A stretch of DNA of 64,000 bases, from assembly GCF_009756665.1 (NCBI RefSeq), contig NZ_CP037953.1:4154001-4218000 (forward strand). Reading direction: 5' to 3'. This DNA comes from Permianibacter aggregans. GTDB lineage: Bacteria > Pseudomonadota > Gammaproteobacteria > Enterobacterales > Permianibacteraceae. Positions within the stretch are counted from its first letter, which is position 1. Each line of letters opens with the position of its first letter. A program made the position numbers and the translations under genes. Positions 9,867-18,287 of this stretch are shown piece after piece. Below the pieces are notes generated by a model, which was not told the DNA's origin, searched no databases, and saw nothing but the letters and a program-made list of their open reading frames with translations.

Positions 9867-12227
9867 TCAAATATTGAACGTGATCTTGGCGACCTCGGAA
9901 AAGTCGCTGACAAAGTGCACTTTCAAGCCGCGACGGATGTGTTCAGGCAGTTCTTCATACTCACCTTGGCAAGGAACGGGCATCAACACTTCCTTGATAT
10001 CGGAACGGCGGGCGGCAACGACTTTTTCGCGTATACCGCCAACAGCCAGCACATGACCGGTCAATGTCAGCTCGCCGGTCATCGCCAAACGGCGCGGCAC
10101 CGGTTTGTTCAATGCCAATGACAGTAATGCCGTGGCAATGGTGATGCCGGCGCTGGGGCCGTCTTTCGGTGTGGCGCCTTCCGGCACGTGCAAGTGAATA
10201 AACCCTTTTTCGAAAAACTCGGTTGGTAATTGATAGCGGCGATAGTGCGCGCTCAAGTAACTGAACGCGATTTCGGCCGATTCTTTCATGACATCGCCGA
10301 GCGTTCCGGTCAGCTTCAAACCGCGGTGTTGAGTGTGAATCAGCGCTGTTTCGATATCGAGTGTTGACCCGCCGAGCGCTGTCCAGGCAAGACCAGTAAC
10401 AATACCGACACCGCTCGATGGTTTCTCTTTCGCGTAGACCGACTGCCCCAAGTAGCTCGACACATCTTCTTCGTCAATGATGACTTTTTGATCGTGGCCA
10501 CTGACTTTCTTGACCACCACTTTGCGTGCCAGCCGGCCGAGTTGCTTTTCCAAATTTCGAACGCCGGCCTCGCGGGCGTATTCTTCGATAACGCGTTTCA
10601 GTGCTTTCGGTTTCAGTTGAATATCGCTGCTTTTTAGGCCAGTGCGATTGAGCAGACGTGGCCACAGATATTGTTTGGCAATCGCGACTTTTTCTTCAGT
10701 GATGTAACCACTCAGTCGAATGATCTCCATTCGATCCAGCAGTGGTCGTGGAATCGTGTCGAGTTGATTGGCGGTGCAAACAAACAGCACCCGCGATAAA
10801 TCAACACGCAAATCCAAGTAGTGATCCAAAAAGGAGTGATTCTGTTCCGGGTCCAGCACTTCCAGTAGCGCCGAAGCCGGGTCGCCTTGAAAGCTTTGTC
10901 CCATCTTGTCGATTTCATCGAGCATGATCACCGGATTCATCGTTCCGGTTTCTCGAAGCGCCTGCACCAGCTTGCCGGGCAGGGCGCCGATGTAAGTGCG
11001 GCGATGACCTTTGATTTCCGCTTCGTCGCGCACGCCGCCCACCGAGAAACGGAAAAATTTCCGTTCCAGCGCATCGGCAATCGATTTACCGATTGAGGTT
11101 TTACCGACGCCGGGTGGGCCGATCAGCAACACGATTGAGCCGGCAATCTGGCCTTTCAAGGCTCCGACTGCGAGAAACTCGACCACCCGATCTTTGACAT
11201 CGTTCAGACCGGCATGATCTTTTTCCAGTACCTCGCGGGCAATCGTCAAATCGAGATTGTCTTTACTCAGTTGCCCCCACGGCACACTGGAAACCGCATC
11301 GAGCCAGTTGCGGGTGACGGCATACTCCGGCGAACCAGGCTCCAACACCGCAAGTTTTTCCATTTCTTCGTCAATACGGGTTTTTGCGGCATCGGGAATG
11401 GTCAGCGGTTCCAGTCGACCACGAAAACGATCGAGATCCGCAGTACGATCATCTTTGGCGATGCCTAGTTCTTTTTGAATGGCTTTCAGTTGTTCGCGCA
11501 GGAAAAATCGGCGCTGATGCTCATTGAGTTTTTTCTCGACATCTTCCTGAATCTTGCTTTGGATGCGTGAGACTTCCAGCTCTTTTCGCAGCAAGTCCAG
11601 TACTTTATGCATGCGATCACGCAGATGCACCGTCGCCAGAATTTCTTGCAGATCTTCTTTTTTCGCTGTCGTCAGTGTCGCAGCAAAATCGGTCAGTGCC
11701 GAGGGCTCATTCGGTGTGAAACGGCTCAAAAAGAACTTCAGCTCGTCGCCATACATTGGGTTTAGCGGTGCAATTTCTTTGATCGTGTTGACGATGGCGA
11801 GCGCGTAGGCTTTCAGCTGATCCGGATTGCGATACTGCGGTTCGACCGGATATTCAACATCGGCGAAAAATCCGGCATCCGTTTTTTTGAAGTCGGCGAC
11901 GCGAAAGCGTTGCAAGCCTTCGGCGATGAATTGCACTTTACCGCCGCTGATCACCGGGTGGTGAATTCTGACCACGGTGCCGATGCGATAAAAATTTTCG
12001 GTGTTGACTTCATCCGGGTGATCGGAGTCGGCCAGCAACAAACCGGCCAGGCGATGTTCGGTTTCGCCGATGTTTTCGATGGTTTCCCGCCAATGTTCTT
12101 CGTTCATCAACACCGGCAGCGTTTGCGGCGGAAAGAACGGGCGGTCAGTCAGGGGCAGCAGATGCAGCTCGGTCGGTAGCAGCATGTCGGGTGGTGTGGG
12201 GGGCAGTTTTATCGGGCGATCGTTCAT
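9867..12227 (-). CDS. lon: ATP-dependent Lon protease
   Basis: Cytosolic AAA+ serine protease degrading misfolded and regulatory proteins. The 786 residues have the classical Lon order: N-terminal substrate-binding domain (1-~210), coiled coil, ATPase with Walker A GPPGVGKTS at 370-378 and Walker B VIMLDEID at ~433-440, then the S16 proteolytic domain with Ser692 in PKDGPSAG and Lys735 in GGIREK forming the catalytic dyad. The N-terminus (LPLTDRPFFPPQTLPVL) differs somewhat from enterobacterial Lon and is nearer to the second Lon copy of some gammaproteobacteria. Whether another lon exists elsewhere cannot be seen here. AGGA lies in front of the ATG. A perfect 9-bp palindrome lies ~95 bp upstream. 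Confidence 0.95.
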   Translation of the reverse strand: MNDRPIKLPPTPPDMLLPTELHLLPLTDRPFFPPQTLPVLMNEEHWRETIENIGETEHRLAGLLLADSDHPDEVNTENFYRIGTVVRIHHPVISGGKVQFIAEGLQRFRVADFKKTDAGFFADVEYPVEPQYRNPDQLKAYALAIVNTIKEIAPLNPMYGDELKFFLSRFTPNEPSALTDFAATLTTAKKEDLQEILATVHLRDRMHKVLDLLRKELEVSRIQSKIQEDVEKKLNEHQRRFFLREQLKAIQKELGIAKDDRTADLDRFRGRLEPLTIPDAAKTRIDEEMEKLAVLEPGSPEYAVTRNWLDAVSSVPWGQLSKDNLDLTIAREVLEKDHAGLNDVKDRVVEFLAVGALKGQIAGSIVLLIGPPGVGKTSIGKSIADALERKFFRFSVGGVRDEAEIKGHRRTYIGALPGKLVQALRETGTMNPVIMLDEIDKMGQSFQGDPASALLEVLDPEQNHSFLDHYLDLRVDLSRVLFVCTANQLDTIPRPLLDRMEIIRLSGYITEEKVAIAKQYLWPRLLNRTGLKSSDIQLKPKALKRVIEEYAREAGVRNLEKQLGRLARKVVVKKVSGHDQKVIIDEEDVSSYLGQSVYAKEKPSSGVGIVTGLAWTALGGSTLDIETALIHTQHRGLKLTGTLGDVMKESAEIAFSYLSAHYRRYQLPTEFFEKGFIHLHVPEGATPKDGPSAGITIATALLSLALNKPVPRRLAMTGELTLTGHVLAVGGIREKVVAARRSDIKEVLMPVPCQGEYEELPEHIRRGLKVHFVSDFSEVAKITFNI

Positions 12228-12319
12228 TGCCTATCCTGGTTATGCGCTCGGGGCGTTCGGTCATCCAATCCGTTTCCGGATTCGCCGACTGCAAGGGTAG
12301 GCAAATTTTGTGAACTGTG

Positions 12320-12340
12320 CCAGTAATTAAAAATTACTGG
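12320..12340. promoter_or_regulatory. Palindrome upstream of lon, possible operator
   Basis: CCAGTAATT-AAA-AATTACTGG is a perfect 9-bp inverted repeat about 95 bp upstream of the lon start. It is AT-rich and not followed by a T run, so an operator is as likely as a hairpin. No known regulator consensus was recognised. Confidence 0.35.
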
Positions 12341-12362
12341 GATATGGGTTAGCTGGATAAGT

Positions 12363-12390
12363 AAAAAGACCGGGTTTTCCCGGTCTTTTT
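12363..12390 (-). terminator. Intrinsic terminator between sigma operon and lon
   Basis: Perfect 11-bp stem AAAAGACCGGG / CCCGGTCTTTT with a TTTT loop (12364-12374 with 12379-12389), flanked by A and T runs. It could work in both directions; its position after the DUF3619 gene makes the minus strand the likely user. Confidence 0.85.
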
Positions 12391-12434
12391 ATCCCCAAAA
12401 TGTTGAACATTTCGATGGGGTGATGGCGCACGAA

Positions 12435-12800
12435 TCAGGCCTCTTCCAGTTGCTCTTGCTCGGCCAGCCATTGATAGAACTCGATATCTTCAAGCATTTC
12501 CAGATCGGCGCCAGCGGTCAGTAATTCAACATCCTGCAATAACACCAGTTGCTCCGGCATCGTTGCCGGGCTTTGCTGACCGAGTGGCAGCAACATGACG
12601 ACGGCCAGCGCAGCCGGAACGGCGGTCAGCCACAGCCAACCACGGGCGGTCTTTTTCGCCGGTTTTTTGTCCAGCTCAGCCAGCGCTTGTTCGCGCGCCT
12701 TCTGCAAATGCAATTGGGTGCGGTAGTCGATCTGCTCAGCCTCCTGATCGAGCGCCTCAATGGTGCGCTCAATAATGGCCTTGTCCTGCTCATTGCTCAT
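12435..12800 (-). CDS. DUF3619-type membrane protein, partner of the sigma factor
   Basis: A 121-residue protein: a charged N-terminal cytosolic region (~60 residues, LHLQKAREQALAEL), one transmembrane helix (WLWLTAVPAALAVVMLLPLG), and an acidic C-terminal tail (EDIEFYQWLAEQEQLEE). This layout fits DUF3619 and is typical of the small inner-membrane proteins encoded after ECF sigma genes. An anti-sigma role is inference. The ATG at 12800 overlaps the sigma-factor stop (ATGA), so this start is chosen over a longer upstream frame that would run inside the sigma gene. Confidence 0.78.
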   Translation of the reverse strand: MSNEQDKAIIERTIEALDQEAEQIDYRTQLHLQKAREQALAELDKKPAKKTARGWLWLTAVPAALAVVMLLPLGQQSPATMPEQLVLLQDVELLTAGADLEMLEDIEFYQWLAEQEQLEEA

Positions 12801-13426
12801 GGCTGGTACTCCTGCAAACGCTGGCGCAAACTCGCCAGCGCCCGCGACAAATGGGTTTTTACAGACCCTTCGCTGCACTGCATGATAAAGGCCATCTGCT
12901 TTTCTGACTGGCCTTCCCAGTAACGCAGCAAAAACGCCTGACGTTGACGCTCCGGCAGCTCGGCTACGGCCGCGACCAAAGCCTCGTTGCCTTGCTCCAG
13001 ATCAAGCCGTTCCAGCGGATTCTGGATGCCGGCTGCCTCAGCCTGTTCAATCGGGTCATAAACCTCGCCGTCTTCATCTTCTTTCTGAAACCAGGCGAAA
13101 ATCCGTTTGACCACCTTACCGCGCCGATGGTGGTCCATGATGCGGCTGTGCAGGATACGGTGAAACAGCGGCGGCCATTCCTCGGCGCTGGCTTCGGCAT
13201 AGTTCTGCACCAGCTTCAGCATCGCATCCTGAACGATTTCCAACGCGTCGTCGCGGTTACGCACGGCAAACTCGGCCGTGCGCAGAGCCCGGCGCTCAAC
13301 ACTGGCCAGAAACGCGTCGAGTTGTTGTCGTTTTTCGCGCACGGCGCTCCCGCTGCTGCTGTGTGTCGTTATCGTCTTGCTGTCGGCCTGTACTGCCAGC
13401 TGAAAATCTAGCACGGCGGTCGTCAT
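12797..13426 (-). CDS. ECF-type RNA polymerase sigma factor
   Basis: A 209-residue sigma-70 family protein with only regions 2 and 4. Region 2: RDDALEIVQDAMLKLVQNY and the following HRILHSRIMDHHRR (residues ~57-100). Region 4: LPERQRQAFLLRYWEGQSEK, then SEGSVKTHLSRALASLRQRL (~155-205), the promoter -35 reading helix. A ~30-residue poorly conserved N-terminal extension and an acidic linker (EDEDGEVYDPIEQAEAAG) are present. It is co-translated with the DUF3619 membrane protein. Its target promoters are unknown. AGGAG precedes the ATG at 13426. Confidence 0.9.
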   Translation of the reverse strand: MTTAVLDFQLAVQADSKTITTHSSSGSAVREKRQQLDAFLASVERRALRTAEFAVRNRDDALEIVQDAMLKLVQNYAEASAEEWPPLFHRILHSRIMDHHRRGKVVKRIFAWFQKEDEDGEVYDPIEQAEAAGIQNPLERLDLEQGNEALVAAVAELPERQRQAFLLRYWEGQSEKQMAFIMQCSEGSVKTHLSRALASLRQRLQEYQP

Positions 13427-13503
13427 GTTGTCGGTTCTCCTGCCGGTTCTTAAACCAGATAAACGGCGGAGCAGGGAATCGGTTGACAGCCGGTGGAGAA
13501 TTT

Positions 13504-14097
13504 TCAGGGTTCGCGACGGCTATAGATTTCCCGGTTGGTCTCGCTGGCTTCTTCGGATTTTTTCAGCAGGATATAGACCGCACCGGTACCACCGTCACGT
13601 TTCTGAGCGGAATGGAAGGCCAACACCTCGGGAAACTGCGGCAACCAATGGTTGACATAGCTTTTCAGCAGCGCCGGCTTTTCGGCCTTGACGCCGCGGC
13701 CATGCAGAATCATCACGCAGCGTTCCTGGCGCTTCAGCGCATCGTAGATGAACTCGAACACCTCGACCCGGGCTTTCTCCACGGTGTGTCGATGCAAGTC
13801 CAGCACGTAGCGCGCTTCATACTGGCCCTGGCGTAGCGCCTTGAACACCCCGGTTTGCACGCCATCGCGCTTGTAGGCGAGCTCGGCATAGGGGTCGACC
13901 AGTTTCGGTTGGGTCGTGGTCAAAAAGTTCTGATCGTGTTGCTTATCGGTTTGTGCCGCCAGACGGCGATTCTGCATCGCCAGCTTGTCGAGTTCTTGTG
14001 CGGCGTTTGCATCAATCTTGTCTGACTCACCAATCGGCTCAACGTCGGCAAATGCTTCTTCCAGCAATCGTTGGTCTTCAGGATTCAAACGGCTCAT
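13504..14097 (-). CDS. Smr-domain protein, SmrA-like
   Basis: 197 residues with a C-terminal Smr domain, the fold shared with the C-terminal part of MutS2. Visible signatures are YVLDLHRHTVEKARVEVFEF (DLH motif at ~103-107), CVMILHGRGVKAEKPALLKS (HGRG motif) and GGTGAVYILL. The pattern with LDPYAELAYKRDGVQ and NFLTT resembles E. coli SmrA (YdaL) more than the ribosome-rescue endonuclease SmrB. SmrA-like proteins are reported or presumed nucleases. The start at ATG 14097 overlaps the stop of the cytochrome gene (ATGA). Confidence 0.85.
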   Translation of the reverse strand: MSRLNPEDQRLLEEAFADVEPIGESDKIDANAAQELDKLAMQNRRLAAQTDKQHDQNFLTTTQPKLVDPYAELAYKRDGVQTGVFKALRQGQYEARYVLDLHRHTVEKARVEVFEFIYDALKRQERCVMILHGRGVKAEKPALLKSYVNHWLPQFPEVLAFHSAQKRDGGTGAVYILLKKSEEASETNREIYSRREP

Positions 14098-14801
14098 AAC
14101 ACTATCAACAATACGATACCCAAGGCCACCACATAGACCAACAACGCCAGCCACCACGGACGCCAGCGGAGTGCTGATGGCAGGTTATCGATCGGCGTTT
14201 TATCCACTGGCTTTCGGCCAGTAAACATTGCCGGCACCAGCGACTCTTTAAACCATAAATGATAAACGGTGACGGCCGCGACATGCAGGCCGATCATGAT
14301 CAACAACAGATCAAAATTTAAATGGTGCCACTCGTGCATGAGTTCGCTGGTTTCGCTGCTAACCAATGAGGCGAGCGGTGCCGAGAACATGATGTCGTCT
14401 TCGCTGAACAAGCCGGTGCCAACCTGAATCAGCAATAACAGCAACATCGCGAAAACGGCGTAGCTGCCGAGTGGGTTGTGGCCGGGGTAGGAGGGCTTTT
14501 CACCGGCAGCAATTTGCTTCAGATAGCGCCACAACTGCGAAGGCGCTGCCGGCCATTCCTGAAAGCGCGCCGAGCTGCTGCCGACAAAGCCCCAGGCAAT
14601 GCGAAACAACAACAGCGACATCAGGAAATAGCCGATGCGTGCATGCCAGACGATCGCATCAAAGAAAATCGCTTTTTCCAGAAACCAATCGGCGATGTCT
14701 TCGCCAAATTTTCCGGTCAAGAACGACAGCAGAATGGCCAGCACCAGCAGCCAGTGAAACAGGCGAACCGGTAAATCCCAGATTTTTTCGGTTTGACTCA
14801 T
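14094..14801 (-). CDS. Diheme cytochrome b561-type membrane protein
   Basis: 235 residues with four to five hydrophobic helices and the His pattern of the prokaryotic b561/Ni-Fe hydrogenase cytochrome b family: FHWLL at residues ~14-18, VWHARIGYF (~51), LMHEWHHLNFDLLLIMIGLHVAAV (~155-180). The C-terminus has an extra hydrophobic helix. It probably carries electrons between quinol and a periplasmic partner; soluble c-type proteins are its usual acceptors but none is encoded adjacently. Translationally coupled to the SmrA-like gene, with no evident functional link. Confidence 0.85.
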   Translation of the reverse strand: MSQTEKIWDLPVRLFHWLLVLAILLSFLTGKFGEDIADWFLEKAIFFDAIVWHARIGYFLMSLLLFRIAWGFVGSSSARFQEWPAAPSQLWRYLKQIAAGEKPSYPGHNPLGSYAVFAMLLLLLIQVGTGLFSEDDIMFSAPLASLVSSETSELMHEWHHLNFDLLLIMIGLHVAAVTVYHLWFKESLVPAMFTGRKPVDKTPIDNLPSALRWRPWWLALLVYVVALGIVLLIVL

Positions 14802-14870
14802 AAATCAGCTGAGGGCGAAGAGAGAGGGGCACAGTGTCCGAATTCGCCGTTGGCAAGTCAACCTGAATGC

Positions 14871-14902
14871 AAACGGCAGTGCCGGTAAGGGCACTGCCGT
14901 TT
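14871..14902 (-). terminator. Hairpin after the Tricorn homologue
   Basis: A 12-bp perfect stem AAACGGCAGTGC / GCACTGCCGTTT (14871-14882 with 14891-14902) lies 10 bases past the minus-strand stop at 14913. Only GTTT follows the stem, so terminator strength is uncertain. Confidence 0.65.
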
Positions 14903-14912
14903 GTGTACGCGA

Positions 14913-17900
14913 TTACTGTTTCAGCGGTTCAACATCCTTGCCTGGTTGACCCAAGGGTGCGATCGGTTTCGGTTGCGGCCGTGCAACCGGTTCGGCCTGC
15001 AGTTTCTTCTGCAGATATTCGATCGCGGATTGCAGTTGCGCATCGTTGCCATTGAACGTGGCGTAGGGAAGATTGTTGACCTCGACATCCGGCGCAACGC
15101 CATAGCCTTCGATGATCCACTCGCCATCGGCGCGGTATTGGGCGAACTCTGCAGCACGAGCCATACCGCCATCGACAAGTCGATTGCGATCTGAAAGCCA
15201 GACACCGGCGCCGGAGGTGCGCTTGCCAATCAATGGCCCGAGCTCCAGCGCTTTAACGCCAGCAGCAAACGTCTCGCCATCGGAATAGGTGTATTCATCA
15301 ATCAGGAACGCCACATGACCGCGGAAAGTCTGTTGCATGTTCCAGAAGGCCGGTGCTTGGTCCGGCGCCCAGAACGCCCAGGTCTGGCGCAGGAATTGTT
15401 GGATAATCCAACTATCGATATTGCCGCCATTATTGCGACGTACATCGATGATCAGCGCATCCTTGTCGTATTGCGCGTAGAAGTCGCGGGCAAACGACGC
15501 GATGTCATTCGGGCCCATTGCGCGCAAGTGCAAGTAACCAATTTTACCGTCACTTTGTTGTTGCACGTTTTCCAGCGAGCGGCGTTCCCAGTCGGCATAT
15601 TTCAGCAAGCTTTGCTTGAAGCCATCAACGGGCTTGACGATAACCGCGTGGCTATTTTTCCCTCGTTGAATATCCAGGCGTACTTGCTGGCCAACTTGTT
15701 GTCGTAACGCCACCTCAATCGGCTGGCCAAGTCGCACAGGTTGATGATTGACGTGGGTAATCAAATCACCTTCCTGCACATCAACGCCGGGCAAATCGAG
15801 TGGGCTGCGTTCGCCGAGCAAGTCACGATCACCGCGATAAATGTGGTCGATGCGATAGCCATTCTCTTCAGCGTCCAGCACTGCGCCAAGGGTTGCCTGT
15901 TGCGGCTGCTCGTTGTCGCGGCGGGTATCGCCGCTACGCATCTGCGAATGCAACACGCCGAGTTCAGCAATCATCTGCGCGATCAAATCATCGAGTTCCT
16001 GACGGGAATTGACGCGTGCCAGCAGCGGCTCGTAACGCGTCTTGGTTTGTTGCCAGTCGATGCCGCGCAATTTTGGGTCAAAAAGAAAATCGCGTTGCAT
16101 GCGCCAGGCGTCATGGAACATTTGCCGCCATTCTTCGCGCGGTTCAATTGCCAGCTTCCAGCCACCGGTTTGCACCTGCACTTTGTCCAGTTCGCTACTG
16201 GCCTTGGCGCCGGCATCCATCAGGTAAACCGCAGAGACTTTGTTGTTTGCCGTTTTGCTGAGCCAGAGTTTTTTCCGGTCCGCGCTCAAGCCAAAGTCAC
16301 CAGCACCATCGAAAAAGGTTTCCAATTTCGGCGCGTCGTTACCAAACGCCATGGTTTTGATGGCATGGCCTTTGTTGCCATTTTCACCGGCTTCCAGCAA
16401 GAACAAACGGTCGTTACCGAGTTCCAGCTTGCGGTAGTTATCGGCGCTGACCGGCGCTTGATAGATCCGCTCGGCTAAACCTTTCCAGTCAATGGTAATG
16501 CCGGGCTTTTCCTCGGTTTTCTTTTTGTCCTTCTTGTCATCGTCTTTCTTTTCCGGTTGTTTGACAGCCAACTCGGTATCCGGAGTAAACGGAAACTTGG
16601 CATCGCTGGTCAACGCCAGCGCAAAGACTTCGGTGCGCTTGTCGAAGTGCGGGCCCATGTTGCGGTCGCCCCAGGGGCTCGATGGCGTTGGTTTGTAATG
16701 ACGATTGCTGAGAAAGTAGAGCCACTGACCGTCGACAGAAAATGTCGGGGAAAATGATGGATATTTTTCTGTGGTCACGACCGCCGATTTGCCACCTGCA
16801 ATGTCTTGCAACACAATCTGGTTAACACCACGCATATTATCCGGACGGCTGTAGGCGATAAAACGGCTGTCTGCCGACCAGCTCAGATCCTGGAACTCGG
16901 TATTGCCAACAGCAATCGCGTTATCCAGCTTTTCATTTTTCAGTGTCTTGGTGTTCAGCAACCACAGGTTACCTTGTTTGTCGTCGTGCGCCAGCCATTC
17001 ACCATTGGGTGACAGATGCAGGTTGAAACGTTGGCCCATTTTGTCCTTGGTCAACTGCTGCGGTTTTTCCGTGCTATTGACCGGATAGCGCCAAATTTCT
17101 TCTTCGCCGCTTTGATCAGTAATCGCATAAAGGTATTTACCATCAGGGCTCAGTTGGGTAGCGCTGGCAATCACATCGTCAGGAATCAGCATTGGCATCC
17201 GCCGCAGTGCTGTTGTGCCAGCAACCATCGGCTTGCCGCGTGCCGTCAGTGCGACACGGCTGCCGTCACCGGCAATGGCGAGGTGCTGCAAGAATTCCAG
17301 CGGGTTGCCGATCCAGCGAGTACGGGTTTGCTCGAAATCGGAAACCAGATCGACGTTCAGTTTTTGATCGCTGCTGCTGGCGATATCAAACACACGTAGA
17401 TCGGCACCGTGTTGGTAAACAATGCGGCCATTGTGAAGGCTCGGGCCGCGAACTTCAAAATCGCTGTGGTTGGTCAGTTTGGTCAGATCGCTGCCATCGA
17501 GATTCATGCGCCACAGGTTATCAACGCCACTGTCTTCGCTCAGCAGGTAAAGCTGATTTTCCCAGAACATTGGTGCGCGGTAGGATCGATCATTCTCCGG
17601 AGAAACTTGCACCGCTTCGGATGAGCTGCCGAGTTGCCAACGCCAAACCGTGGCTTTGTTGCCGCCACGATAGTACCGTGCATTGTCATTGGAAAGATGA
17701 ATGCCGCCGCGTACGAAGAACAGTGTTTTGCCGTCATCCGCCAGGGTCGCCTGGTTGGCGTCAGCAAGCGGAATGGCATCGCGTTTCAGTGTTATCGGAT
17801 CAACCCGATAAAGACTCTCGGAGCGAAGCGGTCCTTGCTGAATTGGCGCCGAATAAATCAATTTATTGTCAGCAGTCCAGGCCTGGGGCAGGGCGCGGCC

Positions 17901-18212
17901 ATTATCGAAAGTAATTTGTTTTGGCACGCCGCCATTGCTCGGCATCACATAGATTTCCATGCCGCCATCGTAATTGGCGGTGAATGCCAGCCACTTGCCG
18001 TCATTGGACATTAACGGAAACACCTCTTCGGCACTGTGCGTAGTCAAACGCATCGCTTGACCGCCAGTGCTTGAGGTTTTCCATAGATCGCCTTCGGAAC
18101 TGAATACCAGCGACTGCTGATTCAGCGTTGGGTGACGGTAATAGCCGTTGTTGGCGGTAGCGATATTTGTAGCCAGCAGACTGGCGGTCAATAACGTCAA
18201 AGCATGTCGCAT
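14913..18212 (-). CDS. Tricorn-type S41 family peptidase, exported
   Basis: A 1099-residue protein with a signal peptide (MRHALTLLTASLLATNIATA). Two beta-propeller regions of WD/PD40-like repeats come first (LSPDGKYLYAITD, LSWSADSRFIAYSRP, FSVDGQWLYFLSN). A charged linker (KKDDDKKDKKKTEEKP), a Tricorn C1 domain, a PDZ domain (GDLITHVNHQPVRLGQ) and a C-terminal S41 catalytic domain with YSDGETFAAG follow; the Ser in SDG is the expected nucleophile. Archaeal Tricorn degrades oligopeptides downstream of the proteasome; gram-negative homologues are periplasmic and probably digest imported peptides. The next upstream gene on the same strand is another exported peptidase (S46), suggesting joint peptide use. 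Confidence 0.92.
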   Translation of the reverse strand: MRHALTLLTASLLATNIATANNGYYRHPTLNQQSLVFSSEGDLWKTSSTGGQAMRLTTHSAEEVFPLMSNDGKWLAFTANYDGGMEIYVMPSNGGVPKQITFDNGRALPQAWTADNKLIYSAPIQQGPLRSESLYRVDPITLKRDAIPLADANQATLADDGKTLFFVRGGIHLSNDNARYYRGGNKATVWRWQLGSSSEAVQVSPENDRSYRAPMFWENQLYLLSEDSGVDNLWRMNLDGSDLTKLTNHSDFEVRGPSLHNGRIVYQHGADLRVFDIASSSDQKLNVDLVSDFEQTRTRWIGNPLEFLQHLAIAGDGSRVALTARGKPMVAGTTALRRMPMLIPDDVIASATQLSPDGKYLYAITDQSGEEEIWRYPVNSTEKPQQLTKDKMGQRFNLHLSPNGEWLAHDDKQGNLWLLNTKTLKNEKLDNAIAVGNTEFQDLSWSADSRFIAYSRPDNMRGVNQIVLQDIAGGKSAVVTTEKYPSFSPTFSVDGQWLYFLSNRHYKPTPSSPWGDRNMGPHFDKRTEVFALALTSDAKFPFTPDTELAVKQPEKKDDDKKDKKKTEEKPGITIDWKGLAERIYQAPVSADNYRKLELGNDRLFLLEAGENGNKGHAIKTMAFGNDAPKLETFFDGAGDFGLSADRKKLWLSKTANNKVSAVYLMDAGAKASSELDKVQVQTGGWKLAIEPREEWRQMFHDAWRMQRDFLFDPKLRGIDWQQTKTRYEPLLARVNSRQELDDLIAQMIAELGVLHSQMRSGDTRRDNEQPQQATLGAVLDAEENGYRIDHIYRGDRDLLGERSPLDLPGVDVQEGDLITHVNHQPVRLGQPIEVALRQQVGQQVRLDIQRGKNSHAVIVKPVDGFKQSLLKYADWERRSLENVQQQSDGKIGYLHLRAMGPNDIASFARDFYAQYDKDALIIDVRRNNGGNIDSWIIQQFLRQTWAFWAPDQAPAFWNMQQTFRGHVAFLIDEYTYSDGETFAAGVKALELGPLIGKRTSGAGVWLSDRNRLVDGGMARAAEFAQYRADGEWIIEGYGVAPDVEVNNLPYATFNGNDAQLQSAIEYLQKKLQAEPVARPQPKPIAPLGQPGKDVEPLKQ

Positions 18213-18244
18213 AAGGGCTCTCGGTTAATTTTGAGAAAGGAAAT

Positions 18245-18277
18245 CTAAAAAAAATGGGCGCCCAGTGGCGCCCATTT
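18245..18277 (-). terminator. Intrinsic terminator after S46 peptidase
   Basis: The minus-strand stem AAATGGGCGCC / GGCGCCCATTT (18267-18277 with 18252-18262) is followed by an eight-base T run. It separates the two peptidase transcription units. Confidence 0.92.
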
Positions 18278-18287
18278 AACGTGCGCC

